Part shown: piece by piece, positions 1-11,508 of the stretch
Numbering within the stretch: position 1 is the first letter of the stretch
Layout: every line of letters begins with the position of its first letter
Assembly (NCBI GenBank): GCA_025403435.1
Contig: CM046348.1
Location: forward strand, 23,123,899-23,187,898
Source of the DNA: Artocarpus heterophyllus
Lineage: Eukaryota > Streptophyta > Magnoliopsida > Rosales > Moraceae
DNA: 64,000 nucleotides
Direction: 5' to 3'
Notes under the pieces: generated by a model
The model's database searches: none
Told to the model about the DNA's origin: nothing
Seen by the model: only the letters and a program-made list of their open reading frames with translations
Translations under genes and position numbers: made by a program

Positions 1-127
1 TGACCCTTTTTCAAGGTATTATGAAAGTTACATATGCTAAGTTAAAAAAGAGCCTAATGTGTAATCTGATTAGGAAAACTTCAAATCAAGGTCTAAATCT
101 TACTTGAAAACAATTAGAGTAACAAAT

Positions 128-889
128 CAAAACGGAAGTTTAATCTTAATGGGTTTTTATTGGTGGAGAATGAACCAGCATGATTGATGGGTACTACCCA
201 ATAGGAGTTATTTAGGAGAGCAATTAGAACGGAAAATATTGATTTGAAAACTGTAATATGTGAAAACTTTATATTGTAGCAACTGTTTATTTTTTATTAT
301 AGCTATTAAGAGTTTTACAATGTTATTGGTTCTAAGTGAGATGTGAAACATAGACAATATATATGTATATATAATGAGGCAGGAGTACTACTTCTAATGC
401 ATTAATGGTAACCAATCAAAAGAGATGTCTACCAGACATGTAATTTTATGAGCTGGGTTCGAGTTTGTTGTGTTAAATGTCAATAAAAGAGACTATTTAT
501 TCCTAACTCATCAAAATTTATAATCAATTGACGTACTAGTTAGCAAAAAATTATGACCAAAAGATAAAATCAAAATATCTACATCTATATTTCTATCAAA
601 AATAAAAATATCTACTATTTCAGTTGTTCCAGCTATGTGATATTAATGATGAAAAAAAAGATGCATTTCTTTATTTTCTGCCGCAAGACAATTAGAGAAC
701 ACATCAAAACGGAAGTTTAATCTTAATACTAGGATTGATGGGTACTACACAATATGAGGTATTTAGGAGAGCAATTAGAGCTAAAAATATTGGTTTAAAA
801 ATTATAATATATAAAAGTTTTATATTATAATAATTGTTTATTTTTTTTAGTGTAATTGTTGAAAGTTTTATTCGTTAGTTTTAAGTGGA

Positions 890-926
<37 letters not shown>

Positions 927-1320
927 GTGAGGAAGGACTTAAGGAGTACTACTTCTAACGCATTAATGATAACCAATCAAAAGAGATATCCAGCAGACGT
1001 AATGTTATGAGCTGGGCTGCAGTTTGTTGTGTTAAACGTCAATAAAAAAGACGACTTATTTATTTATTTATTTATTTGAAATGAAAAAAAAAAAGGACTA
1101 CTTATTCCTAACTCATCAAAATTTATAATCAAATGAAGTACCAGTTAGCAAAAAATTTATGACCAAAAGATAAAATAAAAATATCTATATCCATATTTCT
1201 ATCAAAAATAAAAATATCTACATATATGTACTACCTCCGTTTTTCCAGCTATGTGATATAAATGATGAAAAAAAAAAAAAAGGCATTCCTTTATTTTCTG
1301 CCGTAAGACAAAGACATCAA
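128..1320. repeat. Diverged tandem duplication, two copies of about 0.55-0.6 kb
   Basis: Two head-to-tail copies, about 128-660 and 701-1320, share long matching blocks in the same order. These are a block starting AACGGAAGTTTAATCTTAAT, a block around GAGCTGGG...GTTTGTTGTGTTAAA, and a block with TCCTAACTCATCAAAATTTA followed by GACCAAAAGATAAAAT. Substitutions and small indels separate the copies, so the duplication is not recent. Each copy contains a degenerate segment resembling the MITE-like family seen elsewhere in the window. No coding potential was seen. The first 127 bases hold nothing I recognise. Confidence 0.85.
890..923. repeat. (TA)n microsatellite
   Basis: An uninterrupted TA dinucleotide tract inside the second copy of the tandem duplication. 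The first copy has only a short interrupted version, so the tract expanded after duplication. Confidence 0.95.
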
Positions 1321-2438
1321 CGGATCTTAAATAAAGCCAATATGCAGTGCGCACTCAGAAGGGTAAAGAGCAACCAATTCCTTTAATTTCACGTTTAAGC
1401 CCCCACGGAAAGAAACGTTGTCGCTTCCATGCCCACAAACATACAAAACGTGACCTTTGAGATTCAACGTATACACGTGTGTACTTCTGCGTGGTACGTA
1501 AGTGGGACCCCATTTTCTTATTGGTATTTTTTTTAAGGGCGGCATGCATTATGCATTTTGACCGGGCTATGGCCGGACCCACCAGGTGGGGCTCACCCCA
1601 TTGAGAGGGTCCGGTCACAGCCTGGTGGGAAAAAGAAATTTTTTTTTTTTTAATTATGTGTTGTAGGAGAATTAAAAAGAAAACGAAATTAGGGGAAAAA
1701 AAATGCGGCACACGTGTGTTGCGTGTGAACAAGACATCTTCATGTTTAGCAATCTTACAAGCCACGCATATACAGTGAGAAAACCTTCGTGTTGGTCCAA
1801 CCAACCGAGAGGAAAAAATTGATATAAATTTAGATGGACAACTACTACAGTTAGGAGGTTACTCTAGAGAAGATTCTTAATTAGAGTTGTTAGCCTTTTA
1901 TTTTATAGACAACAACAAAGGCAAAACAAAAACAAAAACAAAAAAGGACCAAAATCCCCCACCTGCTAATTTAGTGTGAATTATTTACTTTTGGACCAAC
2001 TTCTTACCACTTTTTTGGTCTTTTGCTTTGATTCCACATTTTAACTGATTTCTTCCAAACCACCTCCATTCCTACCTTTTATTAATTTAATTAATTAAAG
2101 TCTCCCATGTGTATATTAAATAAGTCAGTAATTTAAAATGGTTTCTTTTCATAATTTTGGTTTATAGAGAAACAAATTTTGTCTTTGTAGATATGAGATT
2201 CTAAACAATGATCACAAGTTGCTCTTGATTTGTAATTAGGATAATAGCGCCATTCTCAAAGCAGTAGACTAAAGACATAATTGGTTTAAACTTAAAAATT
2301 TGGATCATAATGTAACACGTAGAAACTTTAATTATAACTATAGTTGTTTTTCACATTATTCTGTAGCATGTAAGAGTTTCACACTATTTAAAATTTTATT
2401 TATTTTATATATTGTTTTAACAACTTTAGTTTGCTTAT
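1321..2438. other. Intergenic, with one GC-rich hairpin
   Basis: There is no credible gene; the open frames here are low-complexity or start at non-ATG codons. The one structural feature is an imperfect inverted repeat: an arm at about 1567-1580 (GCTATGGCCGGACCC) pairs with 1607-1621 (GGGTCCGGTCACAGC), and the loop is itself rich in GGTGGGG/CACCCC. It could be a transposon end or an incidental palindrome. The rest is AT-rich. Confidence 0.5.
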
Positions 2439-2439
2439 A

Positions 2440-2601
2440 GGGTGTCTGAAATAAAGTGGTTCTGACTACTTTTTTAGTTATAAACAGTGTAAAGCTCTCA
2501 CATACTACAGTAACAATAAAAAAATTGCTACAGTATAAAGCTCTCATATGCTACAATAAAAACAGTTCTCACAAACGATTCTAACCACTTTGCCAAATCC
2601 G
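2440..2601. mobile_element. MITE-like element, copy 1
   Basis: About 160 bp with imperfect terminal inverted repeats: GGTGTCTGAAATAAAGTGG at the left, and the right end complementary to GGATTTGGCAAAGTGGTTAG. The core carries the family signature of a TAAAGCTCTCAYATRCTACA-type motif, twice. It has no coding capacity. A related partial core lies just upstream at about 2330-2395. The superfamily is uncertain; the GGTGTTTGG-type end resembles Tourist/PIF-Harbinger MITEs. Confidence 0.55.
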
Positions 2602-3273
2602 CTTTTAATAGAATCCTTTTGGTTTTCTTTTCTTGTTGGCTAGTATGTGTATACCGTCTTTCTTTGCATACGAGATCTAGTCAAGAAATTGGGTTCTTGT
2701 ATTAGTATAATTGAATACCCACATACTCAAATATGCATCATGATTGCTTTACTTGGAGGAAACAGATAATCCACTACTTAGAACTAACTAATTTTCAATT
2801 GCTAGCAAGATGAAATTAACCCTTCAAGTAAAGCTTTCTAGAAGATGCCGGCATGGTAAATATATATATTATTGGGTTGATTAACATATACTACTTTGAC
2901 TAACTTTGCTTATTAATTTGTTCTATGAAAAATGTATCCAAATTTTGTCAACATATATACGATGATAACAACTTACTAGGAGGGAAAAAGAAAAAAGGCC
3001 TTTGTGTTTACATTGTTGTGAATTATCTGATATAAAACCACGATATTCGAGAATTCTATAAATTTGGGCAAAAAAGTTGACTTTGCTTGACGTAAGATCA
3101 CTTACCTAAATTGACTGGTCAGATTTTCGAGTGTCAAATGCGAAGAGAATTACTAAATTGGTCATAAGGACAAGGGGATTGACGAAAAACGGTAAAAGTA
3201 TGGGAGAAGTTTTAAGGGGTAGATGTGAAAGCGGAGAAGTCGTACATATGTTATAAAAAAATGTCTATATACA
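2602..3273. other. AT-rich intergenic DNA, nothing recognised
   Basis: No open frame with family resemblance, no clear repeat and no RNA gene was seen in this stretch. Confidence 0.6.
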
Positions 3274-3446
3274 GGTGTTTAGAAGACGGTGAAAATCAGT
3301 AATAAGAACTATTTTTATTATAGTATGTAAGAGTTTTATACTGTAGCATATTTTTTTTATTGTTACTGTAGCATGTGAAAGCTTTACACTGTTTATAACT
3401 AAGATTGTGATAAAAATTGAGTGGTTTCTATCACTATCAAACATCT
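3274..3446. mobile_element. MITE-like element, copy 2
   Basis: Same family as the copy at 2440. The left end reads GGTGTTTAGAAGACGGTG and the right end is complementary to GATGTTTGATAGTGATAG. The core holds paired GTAAGAGTTTTATACTGTAG and GTGAAAGCTTTACACTGT motifs. It is about 170 bp and non-coding. Confidence 0.55.
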
Positions 3447-3545
3447 CATATATCCACAAAGGAGCACGAGGTATGGTAAAGTTGACCCACCAACATTTAT
3501 AATAAAAATAAGATATATATATATATATATATATTACAATTTGTT

Positions 3546-3690
3546 CTTTGACAAAGCAAAAAAGAAAACCATTTATTCGCCTTAGGCAAAGAGGCGTGTA
3601 TGAATTTTTTGTTTTTTTTTGCAATTTTTTTCCTTTGACAAGGGAAAAAATAAAACCATTTATTTGTCTTAGGCAAAGAGGAGTGTTTTT
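3546..3690. repeat. Local tandem duplication, unit about 86 bp
   Basis: The block CTTTGACAA...AACCATTTATT...CTTAGGCAAAGAGG occurs at about 3546-3599 and again at 3632-3685, separated by poly-T. A TA microsatellite (about 3511-3535) lies just upstream and a long T run just downstream. Confidence 0.7.
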
Positions 3691-3745
3691 TTTTTTTTTT
3701 TTTCATGCACGCCTAGACAAATCAAACCGCGTCATTTTAATTTAA

Positions 3746-4290
3746 TTTTCCAGTTAATAAGCATTCTAGTTTACTTGAATAAACTAATCACATTCCATGA
3801 CATTAGAACATGATATACTCGTGTATTTTAATTTAAAATTAAATGAGTTAACAAATAAAAAAACTTAAAAACTCAATTAGTTCTATTTCAAGCTAGTAAT
3901 ATTCTACTCGGAATTGAGAGACGAAATCCAACCATACGTCAACTTGTACCTTTCCTCTCTCACACACACACACACACAAAAAAAAAAAAAAAGACTTCAA
4001 TTTTAACAAGATTTTCACCACAAGACTTTCCAAATTCGAACACCAAAACTGAAAAAAAAGTGATGCTAAAATTTAACCATATTGGTGGTTCACCCCCAGA
4101 ATTAATTTTTATTTTTCAGTCTCACAAAAACACAACACAAAAACTATACAAAACTGAGAATCTAGTTTGGAATATCCATCAAAGCTACCGTATCCCCTAA
4201 AACCCCCACCCTAAACTTCTGTCTTCACTTGTACCAAACCAAAACTCACATACAAACAGAGATGAATTCTTTATAGACTTTAAACCTATA
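3746..4290. other. Upstream region of the kinase gene with microsatellites
   Basis: AT-rich sequence with a CA tract at about 3961-3978 followed by an A run. No gene was recognised. It probably includes the distal promoter of the kinase gene downstream. Confidence 0.5.
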
Positions 4291-4291
4291 A

Positions 4292-4297
4292 CACGTG
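4292..4297 (+). promoter_or_regulatory. CACGTG G-box / ABRE-like element
   Basis: CACGTG followed by CCC about 310 bp upstream of the kinase ATG, with a further ACGT core (GACACGTT) near 4364. G-box/ABRE sites are bound by bZIP factors of the ABA pathway, and Arabidopsis MAPKKK17/18 are ABA-inducible. The function here is inferred from position and motif only. Confidence 0.45.
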
Positions 4298-4401
4298 CCC
4301 ACGAGCCCTTTTGCCAAGCCCATATAACTAGGTGGAAGTTGCCGTCAACTCCATCCAAATTTTGACACGTTGAGACTAACGTTAAAGGGCTTGTAAACCC
4401 T

Positions 4402-4432
4402 TCTCTGTCTCTCTCTCTCTCTCTCTCTCTCC
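4402..4432 (+). repeat. (CT)n tract in kinase promoter
   Basis: A CT dinucleotide run about 170 bp upstream of the kinase start. Y-patch or CT-rich tracts are common in plant core promoters and 5' leaders. Confidence 0.7.
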
Positions 4433-4502
4433 TCTCCAGTATTAGGCAAAGAAAGACACCTAACCGACCAATCAAAACTAACATTTTAAAATTCCCATCA
4501 CA

Positions 4503-4510
4503 TATATAAG
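4503..4510 (+). promoter_or_regulatory. TATA box of the kinase gene
   Basis: TATATAAG lies 93 bp upstream of the ATG at 4603 and is followed by a pyrimidine-rich stretch that would form the 5' leader. Position and sequence fit a plant TATA box. Confidence 0.6.
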
Positions 4511-4602
4511 CCCCATTTTACCCAACTAAAAGGAGGCATATTAGTAGAGCTCTTAGCTTTTTCTTTCTTTCTTTTCTTTGTTGTAGCTCATCACACACAC
4601 AA

Positions 4603-5867
4603 ATGGACTGGACCAGAGGCCAACTCATCGGCCGGGGCTCGTCGGCCACAGTTTCCGTCGCTATGCCATCACTATCCGGCGACATCTTCGCCGTCAAATC
4701 CGCCGAGCTGTGCCGATCAGAGGCCTTACAGAGGGAGCAAAAGATCCTCGCCTCTCTCAACAGCCCTCACGTGGTGAGCTACATTGGCCACGACGTCACC
4801 AGAGAGAACTCCAAGCTCTTGTACAACCTCCTCATCGAGTACGTCCCCGGCTGGCACGCTAACTGACGCCTTGCGCAGCAAGAAACGGCCTGACGAGGCG
4901 GTGATCGGGCGGTACACGAGAAAAATCGTCCAGGGACTAGAGTACTTGCACTCTCGAGGATTAGTACATTGCGACATAAAAGGCGCCAACATCTTGATGG
5001 CCGAGACTGGACCAAAGATAGCTGATTTCGGGTGCGCTAGGTGGGCAAATTCAGGCACGGCAGAGTCAATAAGTGGCACACCAATGTTCATGGCCCCGGA
5101 GGCTGCGCGTGGGGAGAAACAGGGTTTCGCCAGCGACGTGTGGTCATTAGGGTGTACGGTGATTGAAATGGCAAGCGGGAATTCGCCGTGGCCTAATTCG
5201 GGTGACCCGGTTAGCGTTCTTTATTGGATCGCTTACTCTGACGAGACGCCGGAGTTTCCGGGTTTTCTTTCGAAGAAAGCTAAGGATTTCTTGGGGAAGT
5301 GCTTGAGGAGGAATCCGGAGGAGAGGTGGACGGCTAGTCAGCTTTTGAAGCATCCTTTCCTTGAGGAATCAAGTCTTTCAGGTTCAAAAGAATTAGTTAA
5401 CGAATCCGATTCTTCGTGTTCTCCGACTAAGCATTCTCGATCAAGGAATATGGAATTCTCTAGAAGATTCCGAGAGTTTTGGTGGCTGTACAAGAAGCTC
5501 TGGGGATTGTGCTGTTGATAGGATAGGAAAGCTTGCTCTGTTTTCAGGGGAGGTGACATGGAGCTGGGACCAGAGTTGGGTAACAATTAGAAGTGATAAT
5601 TATGAAGAAAACAATCTGTTAATTATGGATTATGGTGAAAATGCAGATGATTTGGTTGGTGGGTCAGGAAGGGATTTAGGTTCTGCTAGTTGTTCTTGTA
5701 GCAGAAAAAGAAATTTCAGTGATGAAATTAGTGAAGAAAATAATAATCTTGGGGTCTCATTGCATTGTAGTGAAAAAAGCGTAGTAGCTTTTAGCAATCT
5801 CAATTTTGAGCGGGACAGAGACGATTTGTTAGTAATTCCCCTCAATTCAACATTTTTGGAATCATGA
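4603..5867 (+). CDS. MAPKKK17/18-like Ser/Thr kinase, frame interrupted twice
   Basis: Single-exon protein kinase resembling Arabidopsis MAPKKK17/18, which act in the ABA-responsive MKK3 cascade. The ATG at 4603 opens with MDWTRGQLIGRGSSATVS, the family N-terminus and glycine loop. The AVKSAE Lys motif, HCDIKGAN catalytic loop, DFGCA, MAPEAARGE and DVWSLGCTVIEM follow in order. The frame shifts by one base near 4850 (after EYVP, before AGTLTDAL) and again at about 5436-5455. Beyond the second shift the third frame still carries the conserved C-terminal Trp-rich motif WSWDQSWVTI, and ends at TGA 5865-5867. With two single extra bases discounted the span is exactly 421 codons. The motifs stay intact in all three frames, so these are either sequencing or assembly indels or very recent inactivation. 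Confidence 0.85.
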
Positions 5868-7616
5868 TATTATTCAATGTATATTTTTTTCTTTTTCATT
5901 TTTGAGCTTCATGAATTATGGCTGACCAAACCAGGAAATTTCCAAATCTAATCTTCAAGTTTTTTTTTTTCTTTTTTTTTTTTTTTAAAGAAGAAAAAGA
6001 AGAGATAACGTCGTATAATTTGACAATTGTTTCTATATTGTGTGGTAGGTAAATTTGGAACTTCCCATAACTCACAGGAGTACCAAAATGGACAATCTTT
6101 TAGTAAGTCCTGAGAGTACTTTGTTTCTTTTTGGGCAGTTTTTGATGTGGTAATTCAGGTAGTTCAAGATGGTGAATTTCACCTAGTAGATGATGTTTTT
6201 TCCTCTGTAATAACGGCTTTTTTTACCAACTCTTACCCAAGTTGGGCACAGTTCCTTTAATGCACATAGCTATTGGCTATTAAAAATGTCTGGGACTTGT
6301 ATGAAAGAAAAAGAAAAAAAAGACGGCCATAAAAGTGAACAAAGTCGCTGAGTTGGTCAAGCTGGGAAGCTCTTAAATCGCTGTATTTAGCCAACTGTCA
6401 ATCAGATAGACACTAACCCAGCACCTACTTTTATAGTCCAAATGAATACTTCTCATTTATTTTTCTTTCTCCTTCACAATTAAGAAAAAATTGGAGAAAT
6501 TATTATATTGACGATAACCCAATACGGAAAGATCGAAGAATATTGTATTTGTATTAGGTCCTGAAGTTTTAGGTCTATGTGGCTAAAGCTGCACCAAGTA
6601 GAATATGCTTGGAGAGCTTTCGGTTTGCCTTTTATTTAGGTCATAAGGATCAAAGATGCTTATTCCACATTTTTCTTCTGCCCCATTCCAACTTCTAAGA
6701 GCTAGTTTGTTGAGGTCAGAATTTGGCGTTTCTATTTTGGTCAATTTCCAATACAAAGTAGAGTGATTACCTAAATTACCCAAATTCACAATCATAGTAA
6801 ACTAGTAAAGAAAAATCGTTTTCATCTTTATAGATTATAACTCTGCTACTCACAAAATTATAGGGCCCGATATAGTATTTAGTGTTCTTCTTAGACTGGA
6901 TCTTACTATTTTATTAATATCAGACCCCATGGCGTTAAATGGAATTACTCATTAGTTAATTGCTATCTTAAACGATACAATCTCTTTGAGTTAGTCGTAA
7001 TGAATTGACTGGAAAATTTTTTTATTGCCTTACAACAATGACACGTAAGATTGTTTACAGTAGTTATATTATTTATAATAAGTCATTAATATATATAGAA
7101 TAATAATGATTGTTTAGTCATTACACACTATAGTTGTTAACATGACAATGACACAAACAACAATTATAACAAACCGTGTTATTTATGAAATATTTCTTTT
7201 AGTGTTATGCTGAAAAAACAAATTAACCCAACAATAATACATAAAAGCGTAAAAAGTCGGATCATTTTAGAACAATTGAAAATAACAATATATAGTTCGA
7301 CGTACTTAAAATTTGATAAACAACGTGTGCCAATATTGTAAATATATATTAATGTCGTTTATCACCGATGCCAGTAATGAATGATCACCACAAATACAAA
7401 AGCATAGTTTCAATATTATTTTGTTTTCTCAATTCATATCTCATTCTTAATTATAACATTTGAAATATCAATTGCCAAGTTTTTTTGCAAAACATAAGAA
7501 TAGGGGCAACATTATATATATACATACATACATACATACATTCATATATATAGGATGAAACACAAATAAATTGATAAAACACAAGAGATTTTGTTATTAT
7601 CCGTCTTTAATTTATT
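5868..7616. other. Kinase 3' flank and AT-rich intergenic DNA
   Basis: T-rich and A-rich runs around 5960-6000 follow the kinase stop. No convincing open frame was found, and nothing is recognised through 7600 apart from a CATA/TATA microsatellite at about 7516-7553. Confidence 0.5.
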
Positions 7617-7790
7617 ACCTTGTACCATTTGATTTCCCACTGCATCTGTAGAGCTGCGCCAGGAACAGGCCAAAGCTGATTGGTGGTTTTGGTGCATTGC
7701 TGCGTAATGTAAAGCAGTGTTGCCTTGATCATCCACTTTCTGAAACCCGATGCCCTTCGGAAGATATTTCTTCCAGTACAAGAGTTAATC
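7617..7790 (-). pseudogene. Ankyrin-repeat/PGG-domain gene fragment (one exon, frameshifted)
   Basis: On the minus strand, FQKVDDQGNTALHYAAMHQ is a typical ankyrin repeat. After a one-base shift the sequence continues PGAALQMQWEIKWYK, the segment that precedes the PGG membrane domain in ACD6/ITN1-type plant ankyrin proteins. It is followed directly by GTAATAAA, which matches a splice donor at a junction common in this family. No other ankyrin or PGG exons were found nearby. This is an isolated, broken exon of a gene whose intact relatives function at membranes in stress or defence signalling. Confidence 0.6.
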
Positions 7791-8376
7791 GTAATGAGTT
7801 AATTGCTTTTCGCTCATGTTTTATTGTTTTAAAAATTCTCCACCTAGGTTTTGCTAGACTAGTCGTGATAGAGACTATGTGTAGTGCTATACCGTGTAAG
7901 TCGGTTAAAGTTCAGTATCTGTATAAGTGTTGTATATGACTATACTATACAGTTTGTCTCGATGTTGATGTTTAAGGTATTTGTGTTTGAACTGTATCGT
8001 AATTTACGGAGTTCTAAGTCCTCACGAGGCAGTGCTTATTATTCTATTGTTATTTACAAGCCGATGTAGCCTTAACTGATTTTGTCGTTAATTCTTGCTT
8101 TATTTTCTTTAATTTTTATTTAATCACAACCTCAAGCTCAAAAGTCCTTATATTCATCAAATAACAAAGAAAAAATGATAGAAAATGGACAAAAAAAATC
8201 TATGTTAGATCCCCTTTCCGAGGCACCCTATGCACGCCTCCGAAGGCTCTCATGTGCACAAGTCTCTGGCAGCGCTTTGGTCTAGATTTCAGGTGCCTGG
8301 ATTTTTAGCCAAAAATGGCGAGACCAGTCCCTGGAGCCATACCGACGAACCTCAGCCCTGTGGAATTCCAATAGAA
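7791..8376. other. Intergenic DNA, unassigned
   Basis: It contains a relatively GC-rich patch at about 8215-8365 that may be part of an old transposon; no protein similarity was seen. The last five bases, TAGAA (8372-8376), are the target-site duplication of the neighbouring LTR. Confidence 0.4.
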
Positions 8377-10533
8377 TGTCACGCCCCGGAGTACGGGAGG
8401 TGACGTGGCGGATTATTTAGATTAATTAAAAGAGAATTTAATTAAAACTAATGGTTTAAGGATTAAATTAAGTGAGAAATAAGACGATTTCCGTCACATT
8501 TTTATAAAAGGATTTATAAATATTAAGCAAGTAATAAAGATTAATAAAGAACCGCGAGTATGGGTTCCACGACCCACAACTTGTGCACACACATGGTTCT
8601 AACAATATCATAAATACAATCACAGTCCAGATACAAATAAAGTTAAATCTTACATGTCTTTATTAAATAATACAAAATATAAATCAATCCTCCTATTGCT
8701 CCTGAGTTCGGTCCGAAGAATCCTCTCCAAACCTAAATGGGAAACCACCTAGAGGGGGAAATTTAAAACAAATAAAATGTGAGCGAAAGGCTCAGTAGGA
8801 CTATGTTTTATAAATAATTTAATTTAAAGAAACAATTTATTGTTAGGAGTATTCAAAAGAAAACTTAAATAAATAAATAAATAATTTGAGTAGAACCGTT
8901 CTGACCCAGAACAGTCTACTCATACAATCAGAAATACCATTTTTCTTCTCCTAGGCAAACCATGATATCACCACCGTAGTGGCCCAGCTGGGTTTCGGGA
9001 CCTGCCCCCAAGGTCGATCGCTACATGACCCGATCTCTGATATGGCATCATGTCTATGTGTTTATTATCATTATCATTCAAAACCCAATTACCGAGTGTT
9101 GTCAATTACATTTGTTATGAAGTTCATTTCAGATCACGATATATTAAAATATAACCGATAAATTCATTTTCAAACAACCGTTGAAAACATTTTGATAGAA
9201 ATCCTTTTCAAAGCCAAACCATTTCAAAACCAGGCTACCAAAGAAATAGGATAGAAGTCCTACCTCAACACTCGTGCCGGTGCCCCACACCGTAATCCCG
9301 GTCCGCTATACGTTAGCTCCGCGGAACCACAAACGATCCTAGATACAAACTAAGTCGATCAATATCTAGTTCGAGACATTCTATGTTACTAAACCATTTC
9401 ATGATGTCCTAGTGTGTCATTTGTACCTTTAAAATCATCCTATAAGGTTGGAATTTAAATCAAGGTTCAAAACAGTAAAAACGGGTAAAAATCATAAAAT
9501 TTGTCATGCCTCGGTCGGCCTGCCGGACTCCCTGATTTGGCCTGCCGAACTGAACAGTTCGGCCTGCCGGAAGCAAAGTTCGGTCGGCCGAACAATTTCC
9601 AAGTTCGGCCTGCTGGACTGAAGAACATCGGCCTGTCGATCCCTGTTCCGGCCTGCTGAACACGCACTTTGGCCTGCCGAACTGGGAAAACCCAGAAATT
9701 CCAGCCACGGGTTTCGATTTCCCCAAAACCCAAATCTTGATTCTAACCTATTTTTCTCAAATCTAAGGCATAAAAAATATTTATAGATGATAGAAAAACA
9801 TATTTAGACACTTTAACACTCATTTAAACAAGATTCAAACACAAAAATCCCAAAAATTTGAAAATAGGAAAAATTAAGAAAAAATGAAAAATCTTGAATC
9901 CAATTCATTTTTCTTCAATTTAAGCTTAGATTCTAGTTGTTCTAAGTTCATTTAACTCAAACCAAAGGTTTTCTAAGCTTAACCAAACCTAGATTTCAAA
10001 AATGTATAAAATTAAAAATTTTGAAAAAAAGTTTAGAAATTTCAAAACTAACCTCGAATCGAAGCTTCAATCTGCGTTCTCGGTTGCCAAATCATGTCCC
10101 TGAGCCTCCTCTTTGCTATCCCGAAGCTTGGATTCGAAATGAGGTTTAAAAATTTGAGAGAGATGTAGAGAGAGAGAGGGTGCCGAGAGAGATCAAGAGG
10201 AAGAGAGAGAGAGAGGTGGCCGTGAGAGTGAGGAGAGAGAGAGAGAAAGGAAATAAATAGAGAAAATCGGTGGGCGGTTTTACTGTGCGAAAACCATGTG
10301 CCGCCCATAGTTTTGCAAAATAGAGTATTTTTAACATTTTTCAAATTGTTGTGTTTTAAAACTCAAAACATCATTTTAAAACAATAAGAAATCATTTGAA
10401 CGTTTCAATTTAACAATACAACCAAAAATTTAAAATCCAACCAAATAATCTAATTAATGTTAAAACGTTAATTATGGCATACTAATTCATCATTTATATT
10501 ACATTGACACTAAATAAATTTCAGGGCATTACA
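8377..10533 (-). mobile_element. Solo LTR, 2157 bp, of the long-LTR family
   Basis: Starts TGTCACGCCCCGG and ends GGGCATTACA (TG...CA), and is flanked by perfect 5-bp target duplications TAGAA at 8372-8376 and 10534-10538. No internal domain, primer site or second LTR was found, so it reads as a solo LTR left by LTR-LTR recombination. Its ends match those of the intact element at 41798-49998 (TGTAACGCCCC...GTGTCACA), and by that comparison it lies in the same (minus) orientation. It carries the shared GCTCAGTA motif near 8791. The open frames inside are low-complexity and not believed. Confidence 0.85.
9505..9690. repeat. GC-rich array of CGGCCTGCCG-type repeats inside the solo LTR
   Basis: About eight imperfect copies of TTCGGCCTGCCGAAC-like sequence, spaced roughly 15-30 bp apart, form a strikingly GC-rich island in an AT-rich LTR. 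Each unit is partly self-complementary, so hairpins are possible. Confidence 0.75.
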
Positions 10534-11348
10534 TAGAACTAGTTGAATTCTAAGGTAAATTTTCATGCATTTAGTGGTTGGAGACTATTCTATGGCCAAG
10601 ACATCTTAGCATAATATTTTTAAGCTTTTCTCGATTGTGGTTAGAGCTTTTAGGGAAAATGTTATTTTTATAGAATTCCATGAGCTTCAACTTATTAATG
10701 CCTTGGTGTTTTTTTTGTACTTTTTTTTTCTTTTTTCTAGTATGGTCATGGTGATCTTAGTGATTTTAAATTAGTAATCGTTCGTATGACGGCCTCTATT
10801 TGTCTTCGCCCATCGGATTAGGTTCCTGCATATTTTTGCTTGCCACATGTGGATATGTACAGGTTAATGATTTGATAGTTGTGTTGAATTAGTCTTTTAA
10901 GTGAGTAGTTAAAACAGAGATTAGTTGTAGTTATCTATCAATTAGTTTGTTTGCTAATCCAGTTATTAATTGTTGAACAAACATACAATAGCTCAGGTAT
11001 AAGACATAGTTGTTAGGATTAAATGGCCAATAAATAGAGCCTTTGGGAACCTTATTGAACAGAGAAAAATAGCGATTTAATTGGGTCAATTTTGTAGATG
11101 ACTAGAGAGAGAATTGAGAGAGGTTTAAGGGAAAAACTAGAAGCAAGGTTTAATGGAAAAACTAGAAGCAAGGTTCTTGGTTCATGTCTCTAAATTTAGT
11201 TTGATTGTGATGTGTTATTCTGTATTTTGGGAATAACTTTAACTTTAGGTTTTGCTTGTTGGGTATAACCTTTTCGTCTCAATTTTTGTGTCTAAATTGT
11301 GAAAGAGTTATAGCACTTAAATCAGACTATGGCTTTGCCGGTTTATAA
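10534..11348. other. AT-rich intergenic DNA
   Basis: No gene recognised. A short direct repeat of GGAAAAACTAGAAGCAAGGTT occurs twice at about 11129-11174. The region may hold degraded LTR sequence. Confidence 0.4.
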
Positions 11349-11508
11349 GGTGTTTGGCATGGTGGTTAAAAACATTAGTTAGAATTATAAACAAGTAGTA
11401 CGTAAGAGCTTTACACTATAGTAATTTTTTTGCTTTGACTGTAGTATATGAAAGCTTTACTCTTTTCCTAAATAAAAAGTTGATTAGAGCCAACTAATAC
11501 CAAACAGG
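11349..11508. mobile_element. MITE-like element, copy 3
   Basis: The left end is GGTGTTTGGCATGGTGGTTA; the right end is ACTAATACCAAACAGGT, whose complement begins ACCTGTTTGGTATTAG. The core has GTAAGAGCTTTACACTATAG and GTATATGAAAGCTTTAC, the same signature as copies 1 and 2. It is non-coding and about 160 bp. Confidence 0.6.

Noticed and set aside
1327..1804. Overlapping minus-strand frames of 72 and 149 codons
   Set aside because: The longer one begins at a non-ATG codon and neither resembles a protein family.
9460..9733. Two overlapping 88-codon minus-strand frames
   Set aside because: They are translations of the GC-rich repeat island in the LTR; repetitive residues and no family match.
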